Source: Dromaius novaehollandiae (taxonomy: Eukaryota; Chordata; Aves; Casuariiformes; Dromaiidae). From it: a stretch of DNA of 64,000 nucleotides. The position numbers and the translations under genes were made by a program. Every line of letters starts with the position of its first letter. The first letter of the stretch is position 1. The stretch lies in assembly GCF_036370855.1 (NCBI RefSeq), contig NC_088112.1:21382469-21446468 (forward strand), in the 5' to 3' direction. The notes below the pieces were generated by a model. The model saw only the letters and a list, made by a program, of their open reading frames with translations, did not search any database and was not told where the DNA came from. This document shows positions 46,893 to 57,608 of the stretch, in pieces.

Positions 46893-46980
46893 GAGTGCAG
46901 GGATGAAGGGATGCAGGGTTGCAGGGATGAAGGGATGCAGGGATGCAGGGAGGTAGGGATGCAGGGATGAAGGGATGCAG
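46893..46980. repeat. 8-bp tandem array GGATGCAG / GGATGAAG, 11 units
   Basis: There are eleven contiguous 8-bp units from 46893. Six are GGATGCAG-like with the exact sequence recurring, three are GGATGAAG, and the rest are variants (GAGTGCAG, GGTTGCAG, GGAGGTAG). The GAAG and GCAG units recur in a partly ordered pattern, suggesting higher-order duplication. The unit is not a multiple of three, so all frames repeat with a 24-bp period. Confidence 0.85.
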
Positions 46981-47541
46981 GGCCCCAGCGCAGCGCAGCG
47001 CCGGCAGCGCCGCTGGCCCCTGCGCCTCCCTCCTGCACCATCTAGTGACGGAAAGCAGAAAGTCCAGCAGTTTCAGGGAAGGAACCTGCACCCTGCGCAT
47101 CCGCAGCATCCCGCTGCGCATCCCTGCGCCGCAGCATCCCGGGGTGCCGAGGCCGAGCTCCCAGGAGGGCAAGGGCTGCTGCGAGCATGCCGAGCGGCAC
47201 GGGAAGGGGCTTCTCACCCCGAGGCAGCGCGGGAGGCGACGAGGGCCTGGGCTGGCGGTGATGGGCGCTGCTGCCCGCCGGGAGCCGGGGACTCGGGTGC
47301 TGCCGGCTGCAGCGCGCTGAGTGGAGAGGGAAACGCTGCGGCGAGCAGGCGGCAACGCGCCGCTGCTGCCGGCCTCCCCGGCCTGCTGCCGTCCCGCGGG
47401 AAAAGGGCTCCCGCTGCTCCGTGGCTGCACTCGCGTCCCGTGCCATGCTGCGGGCCTCCGCGCTTCCCAACATCGCGCTTTCGGTTGGGGCTCCGCATCC
47501 CTCCGTGGCAGCGGCCATGCATGGACCGTTGCCATGCCAGG

Positions 47542-47645
47542 AGCACCCATGCAAGCACACAGCACCCATGCAAGCACACAGCACCCATGCAACACGCGGG
47601 CACCGTGCAAGCACGCAGCAAGGCCCGGGCACTGTGCAATCATGC
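47542..47645. repeat. 19-bp tandem repeat plus decayed copies
   Basis: AGCACCCATGCAAGCACAC is present twice in tandem from 47542, then a partial copy AGCACCCATGCAA. Diverged units (GGCACCGTGCAAGCACGC and GGGCACTGTGCAATCATGC) follow, inside the GC-rich block upstream of SLC22A4. Confidence 0.8.
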
Positions 47646-49302
47646 AGTGTGGCCTGGGCACCAAGCCGGGGGCACCAATTTGCCACCACCGCGCCATGAG
47701 CCAGCAGCCGCAGGCGGGCAGACGGCCCCCGCGAGCGTCGTGCCATGCGGGCCGTGCGGGGCTGCCTTCACCCGGGCGAGAATGGCTATTTGCCCTGGGA
47801 AAACCTCTTTGCACGAGGCCATTTCTCAGCTACGCGGAGACCGGCTGCCTCTCTGCGCGCCCCGGGTGAGCTCCGCGCCGGGGCTGACACCCCCGTTGCA
47901 TCGGGCCGGGTTTCCCGGGACGGGGGCAGCTGCTGCCGCTCCGGGTCGAAGCACCAGCCCGCGACAGCCAGCGCGCTGCCGCTGCAACGGTGACACAGCT
48001 AGACCGCAAATTATTCCTATAGCTACTAATTTATACATACGCACAAGAAAAGAGAAAACCCAGCGGCGTTTTCATGCTGCACATAACGCACTGGGGACCG
48101 TCTGCACGCTGGATAAACCCGAGGGCGTTACGTACACCACCCGCTGCCCCCCAAGCCCCCCTCTTTGCAGCCCAACCACAACATCTATAAGCACTGCAAA
48201 TTACTCCTACGTAGACAATCCACTACCATGTACTGAGTAATTACTATTTTTACTAAAGCAATATTAATAAAGGCGATTGTTTATGTACTGCCGGGAGCTG
48301 ACGTGCCGGCGTGTTTTCGGTGCCGGGCTCCCAACCTGCCCCCGACGCGGGTGGCCCAGCCGTGCTGCGCAGCGCTCCCGTCCCCATCGCCGCCGGGGCC
48401 TGGCCACGTGCTGCCCCCGGCTTCCCGGCCCGGGTCCCTTCCCCGGTGCCGCTGCCCCTCTACCCGGCTGCCGGGCTCCGAGCTCGCCGGCTCCCGGTGC
48501 ATCCCGCCTGCCCGGGCCGCGGAGATGCCCGCTGCCAGACGCGGGGCCCTGCCGCACGATCGCCTCCAGCGCTGCCCCTGACGCGCTCTCCTTCGGCTGG
48601 ACGCTTTCAAAAAGCAAAACAACCAAAAAAGAAGCGAAAGCAGCCAGCGAAGCGCAGGTCCTGCCTGGCTGCTGGGACAGGACTTCAGGGGGTCGGGGCA
48701 GCTCCCCGGGAGCCTCCCCTCGCCGAGGAGCCCACGGCTCCCAGGGATGCTGCAACGTGGAGGAGAATATTCCTGGCGTTTCGGGGCGAAAGTCCCCGGC
48801 AGCCCGGGCCTGTTTCCCCGCAGCAAGAGCTAAGCAGCAGCGCTGGGCGCATTGAGCGCTGTGCGTGCCTCGAACACCGCCGTGTTTCCGAGGGGCTTTT
48901 TAGCTATTTCGGAAGAAGCCAGCGGTGCTCAGCTCTCTCGGATGCCTTCACCAGCCTTCTAAACATCTCAGCCCAGGCAAAACCGAGACCGGCACGTAAC
49001 GGCTGGGAGGGAGGGGCACCACCAGCCCCGCCGAGGCCGGAGGCGCTGCCGGCCTCGGCCGCGCGGGGGAAGCGCCGCCGGGAAGCGCCGCGCTGGGGGG
49101 TTTCAGCGAGCGAAGCGCTGCGCTGCTGCAGCTGCCTTCGCTCCCGGCTGTTTCTCCCGCGCCGGGCGCTGCCGCGCAGCCTCCGCCCTCGCACCGCGGC
49201 CGGGGCGCAGGTGCCGCCGCGCAGCCCCCGCAGCGCCGCCCCCGCGGGGCCGGGCCGGGCCGGGGCGGAGCGGGGCCGCGGCGCGCAGAGCCGCGCTTCG
49301 CC

Positions 49303-49695
49303 ATGCGGGACTACGAGGAGGCGACCGCCTTCCTGGGCGAGTGGGGCCGCTTCCAGCGCCTCGTCTTCTTCCTGCTCAGCGCCAGCATCGTCCCCAACGG
49401 CTTCAACGGGATGTCGGCCGTGTTCCTGGCCGGCACCCCCGAGCACCGGTGCGCGCTGCCCCGCGGCGCCAACCTGAGCGGCGAGTGGCGCAACGCCAGC
49501 ATCCCGCTGGAGCTGCGCGGCGGGCGGGCGGCGCCGAGCCGCTGCCGCCGCTACCGCCTGGCCGCGCTCGCCAACTTCTCGGCGCTGGGGCTGCGGCCCG
49601 GCTCCGACGTGGAGCTGGCGGCGCTGGAGCAGGAGCGCTGCCTGGACGGCTGGGAGTACAGCCGCGACCTCTACCGCTCCACCGTCGTCAGCGAG
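49303..49695 (+). CDS. SLC22A4: SLC22A4-like (OCTN1) exon 1: TM1 and large extracellular loop
   Basis: The exon is 393 nt, encoding residues 1-131 and ending in phase 0 (GAG) before the donor GTGCGG. OCTN proteins are 12-helix major-facilitator transporters of the plasma membrane; OCTN1 carries ergothioneine and organic cations, OCTN2 carnitine. The start [15 protein letters not shown] and the 131-residue length match mammalian OCTN1/2. TM1 spans about residues 21-43, with [19 protein letters not shown] as in OCTN1. The extracellular loop keeps N-glycosylation sequons at Asn57, Asn64 and Asn91 and cysteines at 50, 81 and 113. The start codon has G at -3. One oddity is Arg16 where mammalian OCTN1/2 have proline. 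I favour OCTN1 over OCTN2, and the paralogue call rests mainly on exon 3. Confidence 0.93.
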
Positions 49696-49831
49696 GTGCG
49701 GAGCCCGGGGGTGCGGGGGGTTCCCACGCAGGGCCCGAAACACGCGGTTTGTGCGCGGGGGGGGGGGGCGGGAGGATGCGCGGCGGCTCCTCGTCCAGCA
49801 GCGCCGGGAGCCCCCGGCCCGCTCGGAGCTG

Positions 49832-49918
49832 CCCCCCCCCCCCCCCCCGGGGCGGCCCCGGCCGCGATGCGCCCGTGGGAGCCGCAGCCGCAGCGGTGGG
49901 ATGGGGGGGGGGGGGGGG
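49832..49918 (+). repeat. Inverted homopolymer pair C17 ... G16
   Basis: A run of 17 C (49832-49848) and a run of 16 G (49903-49918) are separated by 54 nt, about 140-220 nt downstream of the exon 1 donor. A 12-G run (49757-49768) lies just upstream. The exact lengths may be affected by sequencing of homopolymers. Confidence 0.85.
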
Positions 49919-52900
49919 AGCAGCCTCCTCCCAGAGCCGCCTCGATCCCCCCCCCGGCCCGGGGCCGTGCGGAGGGGCGCAGGGCCGGTCAGCGCGCTCG
50001 CCCTGGCGAAAGGCAGCGTTTGCGCCCCGCGGCCCCGGCTCTGCCCTCGGCAGCTCGCCGGGGGGAGGCGGAGGGTGTCCCGCACATTTCCCGGTCGTTC
50101 AGGCCAGGTTCTCCCGCGACACGGCTCTGAGGGAAGCAGCTTTCCGACGGGCTGTAAGAAACTGCCAGGTTGGGGCCGTTTGGGGCATTTGCAGGCGTTG
50201 GGGAGGTCTGCGTCCCGCCCTGCCGAGGCTCGGGGGTGCAGGGTTGAACCCCGCCGGGGCCCAGCGCCTTCCCCGGGACGCAGGCTCCGTGTTTATTGGG
50301 AAAACCCTGCTGGTGAGAGAGCAGGGCTTGGGAGAGGGCACGGGAGGGGAGGGATGGAGCGGCAGAGGGGTGGCGAGGGGCCGCGGGCCGCCCAAAGCGA
50401 AGCCGTGGGCAGGCCTGATGCCCACGCGCGTGTTTTTGTTGCCACTTGGGCCAGCAGTCGGGCTCTGCCCTTGTCCCAGGATCCCGGCAGCACCACGCGA
50501 TGGAGAGGGGGAGCGTTTCCCACGTCGGCTGCGTTCCTGGCCACCGGCTGCCGGGAAGGAGGCCGCATTACGCAGGTGTGGTTGCGAGCTCTCCATCGGT
50601 GGTCGGGAGCTGTCAGTCACTCTAAGCCAAGCAGCGAAAGAAGCAAAAGGGGAAGAAAAACTCTTCTGCCCTAATGAACGGGGGCTGCAACGAGCAGGAT
50701 GCCCCGAGATGCCAAGCGAGAACTGCTGGTGCTGGATCCGGACGGGATGCGGCAGTGGGGGTTGTCCTGGGACCTGGATCTGCCCTTACTCGGATGCACC
50801 AGAACGGCAATTGCAAATAAGATGATGGAAACCAACTGCCAGGTTTCCATCTGGAAGCCAGATGGAAAATGAGGATACTTGTTTTGGTTCGAACATTTGG
50901 AAAAAAGTCTGAACTCAGTTTTAGAGCAAGGGAAACAGGCATGGATGAAAACATGGAAGAGGCAGCTCAGTTTAACTTCTGGTGTTTATTGTTGTGCCCA
51001 ACATTTTTCGCTGTATTAGCAACAACAAGCCAGGACATGCCAGCCGAAAAGCTCAGTGAAAAAACTTCTTCGGTTCTGAAGAAGTCAGAAATCAGTTGAG
51101 GAGCAAAGTTTGACAGTGCCCAATTAAGTGCGTAGAGGTTTTGTTTTGATTCATGCAGTTACAGCAACTTCTGTTATTGCTGCCCGAAAGGAGCAGAATA
51201 AGAGATGCTAATACCCGGGAAGAGAGGAGCCAAACCCACATCTTCTGGCTGGTCTCCAAAAGGAGATGGTGGTGGGGAAGTGAGTGTGTCCAAAACGCAG
51301 GTGAAATGGGAGGTGATGAGTCCAGGTTGACCAGAAGGGATGTGGTCTGCGAGTTTAATGATGAGCACGTGAAAATGTGGGGTGTGATGTGGGACTAGGT
51401 GGTGTCGCGAGCGAACTGGCGAAGGGGGCGAGCCTGGAGCGCGCTGTTAGAGAGGTGTTAACGTGCAATTAATTCCCTTGGGTCGTCTTGTCTTCCCGTG
51501 CCTTCCCCTCCGCTCCCTGGGACACAACCTGGCTTGTCTGCTCTTCCCCACAAAAAACACAGCACATACCCCCAAAAATCTTTGCGCCACCGTTGTTAAG
51601 GGCAGTGCTGGTGATAAGGGCTTTGCCGGAGGCTGCCCACCTCTCGTCTGCCTTACTCTGCTCAGACCCAGTTTCCCAGCACTGGAGTTGACCCTTCCAT
51701 GAAGGTGGAAGCCGAAAGCTTTAGCTGGGCTTCTGGGAACAAGCAAACGCCAGGAGAGTTGACTCATGAGTTGTCTGCAAAAAGCTCTGAAAAGGTAGTG
51801 ATCAGCCCTGCCCACGGTGGAGGGTTTGGGGAAAAAAATCCCATGCTGTTGTTTAGCAAATTCTGGCAAAAATGTGGCTCCTCCCTGCAAGGCCTCTGAG
51901 TTTCTCGCTGTTTCTGGGTTGTCCCTCTCGGAAGCAGGGACCAGGCTGCTCGTTTTGGTGTCTGCTGCGATGGGACGTGGACTTCCCCACGCGCGCAGTC
52001 AGATGGGGAGCTCTTGGTTTGCCGGTGGTGCTTCACCAAAGCGACGGGCAGCAGTGGTCCGTGGTGGGCACCCTCCGTATCGGCAGCTGAAGGCCAGTTG
52101 CTGTGGTTTGAAGGTACCTAAAGAGATTTTCTGTTCCTTCATGGCTTTTTCTCAGTCGTGTTCCAGTAGACCTACCAGACTGGGAGCCTGCCCTGTGCTT
52201 GAGCATGGAGGCATCTCCTCTTGTCGCTGATGGACGGGGTGGAGACGGTCTCATGGCCAGACCTGGTACTCGTGATACAGCACACACAGGAGATGTAAAC
52301 CACGCTGCTGCTGCAGTCGTGAGAACAGTCAATATTCATGAATTTCTCTTAAGCTGTTTGTCTTCAGATTTACTCTTGGATATGTGGCCCGATTTCCCAG
52401 CTTTTATAGTCTTAGTCCTTTACACAAGCCTGCATTAGCGTTTTCTTCTTTGATGTGAACTGGCTGCTGTTCAGGATGGTTAATCAGTGATTTCTGGTCA
52501 ATAAACTCAGGTGGCACTATCACTTCTGGCAGTGAGGAGGGTCTTCTCTGTTATTTATGTTTGGCAATCTTTCAGAAAACTTGTAAATCCGTAGCGTTCC
52601 TTGCTGGCAGGGTCAGGCAGAACTTGCTGTTCCATAAGCCCACAGCTAGGTAGTTGTGGGAAAGGATTTGAGGTATTTGATGATAATAAAGTGATTAAAC
52701 AGTATTCTTCCCACGCAGTTTGTATTTCTAGAGGTAAAAGCATTTGATTTGAAGCTTAAATGAACTTTGCTCTCTGGTATGCTTAGCCACGGGCTTCGCA
52801 GGATTACTTATTTGTAGGTTAATGAATAATTATTCAAGTAAAGATAGTTTGGAAGTTGTAGCTGCAGTTAATTTAGGAAAAAATCTAGGGTTTAGTTACT

Positions 52901-53604
52901 GCAGTGTTGTAATTTTAGTATTACAGTAACAGAATACCTTTATTGAGCTACCCGTTCTTCCCATGTTCATGACAAGAGTTGAACATCGGTACTAAAAACG
53001 TCATGTAGGGAGGAAGCTATATGTGAATATATGCTTCGTCCTCACAAGGTTTGGACGCGGTGCTGTTGACCGTCTCACAAGCAAACTATTTCATCTAAAG
53101 CCTCAAGGCACAAGCGGATGAGAACCTGTATCCGCAGACTAAATATTGTAGTTCCCGGGCAGCCTGGGAGGCCTGGGAATTTGGCACGGCGAGGGGCACT
53201 GTCACGGAAAGATCCGATGAGGTCAGCTGGGAGGACTGCGGGCGAATTGGAGGACAAGGTCAGGATCCCAGAGTATCTAAATACATCCGGAGAAGTGATA
53301 TGGAAGCGCCAGGATGAGATTCCAGACATCTGAGAAGGACTCGCCCCAGGAAGGCAACGCGCGCGGAGGCAGCGATCGGGCTGAGCCCCGGGGCTCTGGG
53401 ACGGAGCAGCGTTTGGGTGGCCCGGGAAGGTGTGAAGGGCAAAGCCGTGTCCCTCCGCAGCCTGCGGGGATGGTGGCAGTCGGGGAGGAAGAGGACGATG
53501 AGAGCGGAGGAGACATGCCGAGTGTCGGGGATGGCAGTGCTCGCGGTGCGGTGCAGGGCGCTTGGTTCCCCTCTGTGCTCGCAAGTGCCTCCAAGGGAAG
53601 TAAC

Positions 53605-53745
53605 TCACCTAAACTGCGAAGAAGATGTAGATGAGATTTTTTTCAGGACGGTTGAGTATCGACGTGGCAGTGCAGGGAGGTTGTGAAACCGCCCTGGGGG
53701 CTTTTAAGAACAGCTTGGATGCCTCGCCTGATCTGTGCTCGCAGG
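53605..53745 (+). repeat. Possible CR1 LINE 3' fragment
   Basis: GGGAGGTTGTGAAACCGCC followed by GGGGGCTTTTAAGAACAGCT and TGGATGCC resembles the CR1 3' region (AGAGGTTGTGGAATCTCC, then GGTTTTTAAGAACAGGTTGGA). Upstream, GAGATTTTTTTCAGGACGGT also fits that region loosely. There is no CR1 tail repeat, so it is truncated or decayed. The call is tentative. Confidence 0.45.
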
Positions 53746-54377
53746 GTAGCCCAAATCGAGCGTGACTCACATCCCAGGCCTGCCCTGCACCCCAGGACGA
53801 GGATGGAGAAACCCTGGCACGCTCCGGCGTCCGTAGCTCCCGGGTGCTGGAGCAGTGCCGGCTGGATTCGTCCCGTGCTGCTGGTCGAGCATCCATCGCC
53901 GACAGAGCTGCTGATGTTGAGCTGGGACTGACGTGACCTGCTGAGGGAGATGGGAAATACGTTGTATTTCACTGTTTCCCAAGACAGCCGGTGCCGCCTG
54001 TGAGGACGTCAGCGTTAACAGGGTGATGCAGGCTGCCGGTCTCCTTCTGAAGATGCAGTCGATATCGTAAAGCCTTACAAATTTGAGCACTAGTGAAATA
54101 CTGCCTCTTCGTGTTTGCACGTGCTCCATCACTGTGTGACCACAGAGTGGGTGTTTTCCTCGGCGCGAATGCCCTTGGAGGAGGACGGTTTGCGTTTTTG
54201 TAGATGAGATGTATCTGTCTATGCAGAGCTTTGTAAATCACAGCTCAGGTCCTGTGCGCTCTTTGTGATATTTGATCTAAAATAGTCAAATGGATTTAGT
54301 TGGTTTGTTCGTTTTCTGGTTGGATGCAGTGAGTTCATTTATCTTCTTTATCCAGCCAGCTGCTGTGTGTTCAGTTT

Positions 54378-54389
54378 AACCACATCCTG
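54378..54389 (-). promoter_or_regulatory. RUNX/ETS composite motif in SLC22A4 intron 1
   Basis: On the minus strand it reads CAGGATGTGGTT, which fits the described ETS-RUNX composite (an ETS core GGAT overlapping the RUNX core TGTGGT). A separate RUNX-type TGTGGTTT lies at 52102-52109 in the same intron. Binding is not shown by sequence alone. Confidence 0.4.
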
Positions 54390-55374
54390 CAAATCTTAAT
54401 AAATTGATATCGCATAGCTAATTTTTGTAGCATGTGCAGTATGTCATAGGAAAAAGAAGACTTGAATAGCTAGGTGGGGGGCATTTGGCACCAATAAAAT
54501 ACAGCAAGCAACTCAGTTTCATGAGTAAATATTATTTAGCTGGTTTTATTCTGTAGTCAAAGTGCCTTTGGCACAGTGTAGACACTTTAAAAGTGTTAAG
54601 GCTTAACCTTGAGTGACTGAAGTCTGAAAGTCGAGAAGGAGCCGCGGCGTTGTCAGACTGCGGAGTAAAACGCTCGGTGGTGACGCAGTTAAGTAGCGGC
54701 AAACGTTAAGCGCTGGGGCTTCGTTGCTGGCTGCTATGGCCGGGAAGGTGCCGTGCCCGGTAAGCTGCCAGCCCGTGCTGCTGGGGCACGTGCAAGGCTG
54801 GTGGGAAACTTCATAGCTTCCAGCAGCAGCGCTTGGTTTTGGAGGCAGAGTCTGCAGCTGCGATCTATCTGGGTTTGTGACTCTCTGGAGAAGGCCACCC
54901 CAGACTCATCAGATATCGGCATGGACTTCCAGCCATCCCAAATATCCCACTCTGAGACTTATACGCTGCATTTTGGTTGAACTTAGACACCAGCAATTGC
55001 ATAACTTCAAATGCTTCAGCTCCTCAGTGCCTAGCAAAGAGGTATGAATTTGTATCTCAGTGTTTGCAGTGGCCTCTGGGAACAAGTCCATCCCAATAGT
55101 CTTTTGAAGCACTTGGGCCTCCAGCCGGTACGCCATCCTTGTGTTTGTAGGACAGCGTGCAGCAAAAAGCACAATAAACAGAACAGTAGTTCTCCTACAC
55201 TTCCCTTAGGAGTGATAAAAGGTAATTTGAAGCTCATCATTGGGGGGAAAGTAACCTCTCCCATAGCCAGCGGTTGTCATTTCCCATGGGATCTTCAGTT
55301 TCCTCTTCCCTTGCTGGCTGCTGTCGGTATCGTGGGGTTCTTCCACGGTTCTGTGGAGCTCATCCTGGATTTTA

Positions 55375-55665
55375 ATATCCTGAATAATAGTTGGTTTCAT
55401 CTGCAAATTTTGCTACCTTGTTATTTATCCGTTTTTCTAGATTCCCGCTGAATGTACTAAGCAGTGCAGTCCTGGATATCTGGGAAACTTTCTGCCTGGT
55501 TCTTGTCCTCTCAGTTCTCCATGGGACCCTTAGGTTGTGGGCGATCTTTCCTGAAAATCCAGGCACTGAAAAATCGTAGACTAAGTCACTGGTGAACTTA
55601 TGCTTATTGACTCCTTCAAGGGACCCTGGTAGACTCATGAGGTGCAACTTTCATGTATTTATTTT
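55375..55665 (-). repeat. CR1-type LINE reverse-transcriptase fossil (minus strand)
   Basis: The minus strand encodes LEGVNKHKFTSDLVYDFSVP, which matches the CR1 RT segment with EGVNKHMSTGDLVYLDFQKA. After a gap of roughly 100 residues relative to the family it resumes with NLEKRINNKVAKFADETN, which covers the catalytic F/Y-A-D-D region. The second catalytic aspartate is replaced (FADE), and the piece has an internal deletion and no flanking RT domains, so it is dead. On the + strand the phrase TTTCATCTGCAAATTTTGCT is the familiar antisense CR1 signature. CR1 is the main LINE family of birds and reptiles. Confidence 0.82.
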
Positions 55666-57579
55666 GTATTTGAAAGGGAAAATGTGGACTTTTACATGCT
55701 AAATGAATCCTGTACTGAAAAAGCACGAAAAACAAATTATGGGAGGGGGCTGCTGGGGCTGCGGGCCGGCCCTCAGCGGGTTGCTGGTGGGGTGAGACGA
55801 GACCTCGCGCGCTCAGAGCCGCGGTGTTTGCCCTGCCTTGCGGCGTACGCAGGAGGACGTGACCCAGGGTCCTCAGCGGAGCTGCGCTGTGGACTCCAGC
55901 AGCACCTTGGGCGTGGGATGTGCATCCCTGCCGCGGGCTGTGGACCACCACCACCCTCAAGTGCCACGCAGGTGCAGGCAAGCCTCTGCTGCCTTGCCTT
56001 TTCCCTTGTTTTCATCATTTAAAGAAACTTAATTGCCTTCCCTGCCATGTTTCAAGAAGCCGTGCTGTAGAATTTTGCTTTATTTTAATACCGGGCTTGA
56101 TCTCCAGCAAGTTTCTTTACAGAAATCTCAGTTTTCTTTTACATGTGAAACAGTTACTTTTCCTTGAAAACGGAACTGGTCTACAAATGATTTTTTTTTT
56201 TTTCAAGACTAACATCCTTGAAAGTTTCAGAGCCTTCCTTACACAAACACTCGCTTCTGTCTTATCGAATACAACTAAGGTAAACACAGATAAGCACCCA
56301 GGCCTCGTCCACATCCATCGACCTTTTCTTTTTTTCCCCCAGCAGTGACTAGAAAATATTTTACAGAAATGATCAACAAATATTTCTTTCTGTTATTAAT
56401 GAGATTTAAGCATTTAAGGTATGTTCCAACCATCAAATCTGGGTCTTCCCTTTTTACAGACTGTGGGTTCTTCGTGTATCTCTCAGAAACAGCCCTGGCT
56501 GCATTCTGAAACTTGATGACTTTTATTATTTAGACTATATTACTTTGCAAGCTGACAGGATGGGCTAGATGTAGCGTCTACACCACTGATAGTGTAGCTT
56601 GATTCTGTTTTCCTGAATTCCGGAAACAGGCTTTGCTTTGATTCTCCTTCATAAATTATGGTCCAGAGCAAACTGCATCAAATCTTTGTTTGAGCTGAGG
56701 TTTATTTTTGCTGGGTTTGTTCCCAAGCAGCACCGGTGGCAGGAGGATCCCTAGCACTGACCCCTTGGTTGCTTGGTATAACTTTGGCAGGACCCAAGTG
56801 CTGTCAGATGGTATCTGGATCTTTGTTAATGCAAGAGTTGCTCTGTTTTGTTGTCTGCAACTCAGCTGGAGAGCAGACAAAAGCTTGAACAACCACGGTG
56901 CAGATTTCAGGTCGAACGCCCGTGTGTTTGTCCGCTGCTTCTGCTCGTGGAGATGGCTCGGTGCATCGCTTCCCCACAGCACAGGGCACGTCCTGGTAGA
57001 GGAGACGGCCCTGCTCCCTGATATCGAAGCTAATTATCAAAATTGTGGTGTACTTTGATCTGAGGGCTAATTAGCTTACCTTTGTGACAGAATTATCTAA
57101 TCTGAGATTGACATGTCTGAAGTCGATGTACATGACCAGTTTTGGCAGGCATGCCTTAATTGGGAGGTTATTCATTTGAACAGCAGCAAGCTACGGCAAA
57201 AGCACGCTCGGCTGTAACTTGGGTGGACTGCGACTCATCACGCTTCTTTATTTTGAAACCTGGTCTGGGGTTACTAGAGGCTCTTAGGAGGTGGAAGATT
57301 CCACGTTGGCTCGTGTCCTAAAATCGCAAGCAAAGCTGCTTCCCACAAGAAGGATGAGTAATGAACAGTGAATTACCTCCGCAGGTTGTTAGAATGAAAA
57401 AGACTTTGAAAACACTTTAATACGAGGAAAGAGATTTTATTCTATGCACATTTTTTATCAAAGCCCAGAGGTACAGAAATACAGCAGCAGTCTGAGTAGC
57501 TGGAGATGGGCAGAAACACAACAGTGGGAAAACTAGACCAAATTACGGTGAAACCTGTGTGTTTTCAGACACATGCAGT

Positions 57580-57608
57580 TACTAAGCAACTGGCTTCGTT
57601 GCTTAGTA
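57580..57608 (+). other. Perfect 11-bp hairpin just upstream of SLC22A4 exon 2
   Basis: TACTAAGCAAC pairs perfectly with GTTGCTTAGTA across the 7-nt loop TGGCTTC, and two G-U pairs could extend it in RNA. It ends 72 nt before the exon 2 acceptor, and the left arm contains TACTAAG, a branch-point-like sequence. Confidence 0.7.

Larger units (their letters stand above)
45191..48289. other. GC-rich intergenic region upstream of SLC22A4
   Basis: CpG-rich segments (about 45,420-45,640 and 46,000-47,990) surround the tandem repeats described separately. They are followed by an AT-rich island at about 47,995-48,290. No coding exon is supportable. Long overlapping open frames on both strands (for example 45772-47814 on the minus strand) have low-complexity translations and mutually overlap. 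Confidence 0.6.
48290..50480 (+). promoter_or_regulatory. SLC22A4: SLC22A4 CpG-island promoter region
   Basis: Dense CpG sequence surrounds exon 1. Sp1-type boxes lie close to the start codon (CCGCCCCC at 49236-49243 and GGGGCGG at 49262-49268), and I see no TATA box. No ATG occurs between 48,944 and 49,303, so a transcript starting within the last few hundred bases would reach the SLC22A4 ATG first. The transcription start itself cannot be placed from sequence. Confidence 0.65.

Noticed and set aside
46893..46980. Regular short repeats resembling a CRISPR array
   Set aside because: Units are 8 bp and contiguous with no unique spacers, in a vertebrate genome; this is a simple tandem array.
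45772..47814. 680-codon open frame on the minus strand
   Set aside because: It crosses the G-rich tandem repeats, so its translation is Pro/Cys/His/Ala low complexity with no domain. Overlapping long frames exist on the other strand because GC-rich DNA has few stops.
46975..48240. 421-codon open frame on the + strand
   Set aside because: No recognisable domain, overlaps the antisense frame and runs through the 19-bp tandem repeat; explained by base composition.
47995..48240. AT-rich island as a nuclear copy of mitochondrial DNA
   Set aside because: A phrase near 48,208 (TACGTAGACAATCC) recalls cytochrome b, but neither flank continues the gene in any frame.
48904..50825. Long frames of 307-494 codons around SLC22A4 exon 1 (both strands, other frames)
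   Set aside because: They are shadows of the GC-rich first exon and CpG island; the OCTN frame is the only one with family similarity and correct splice junctions.
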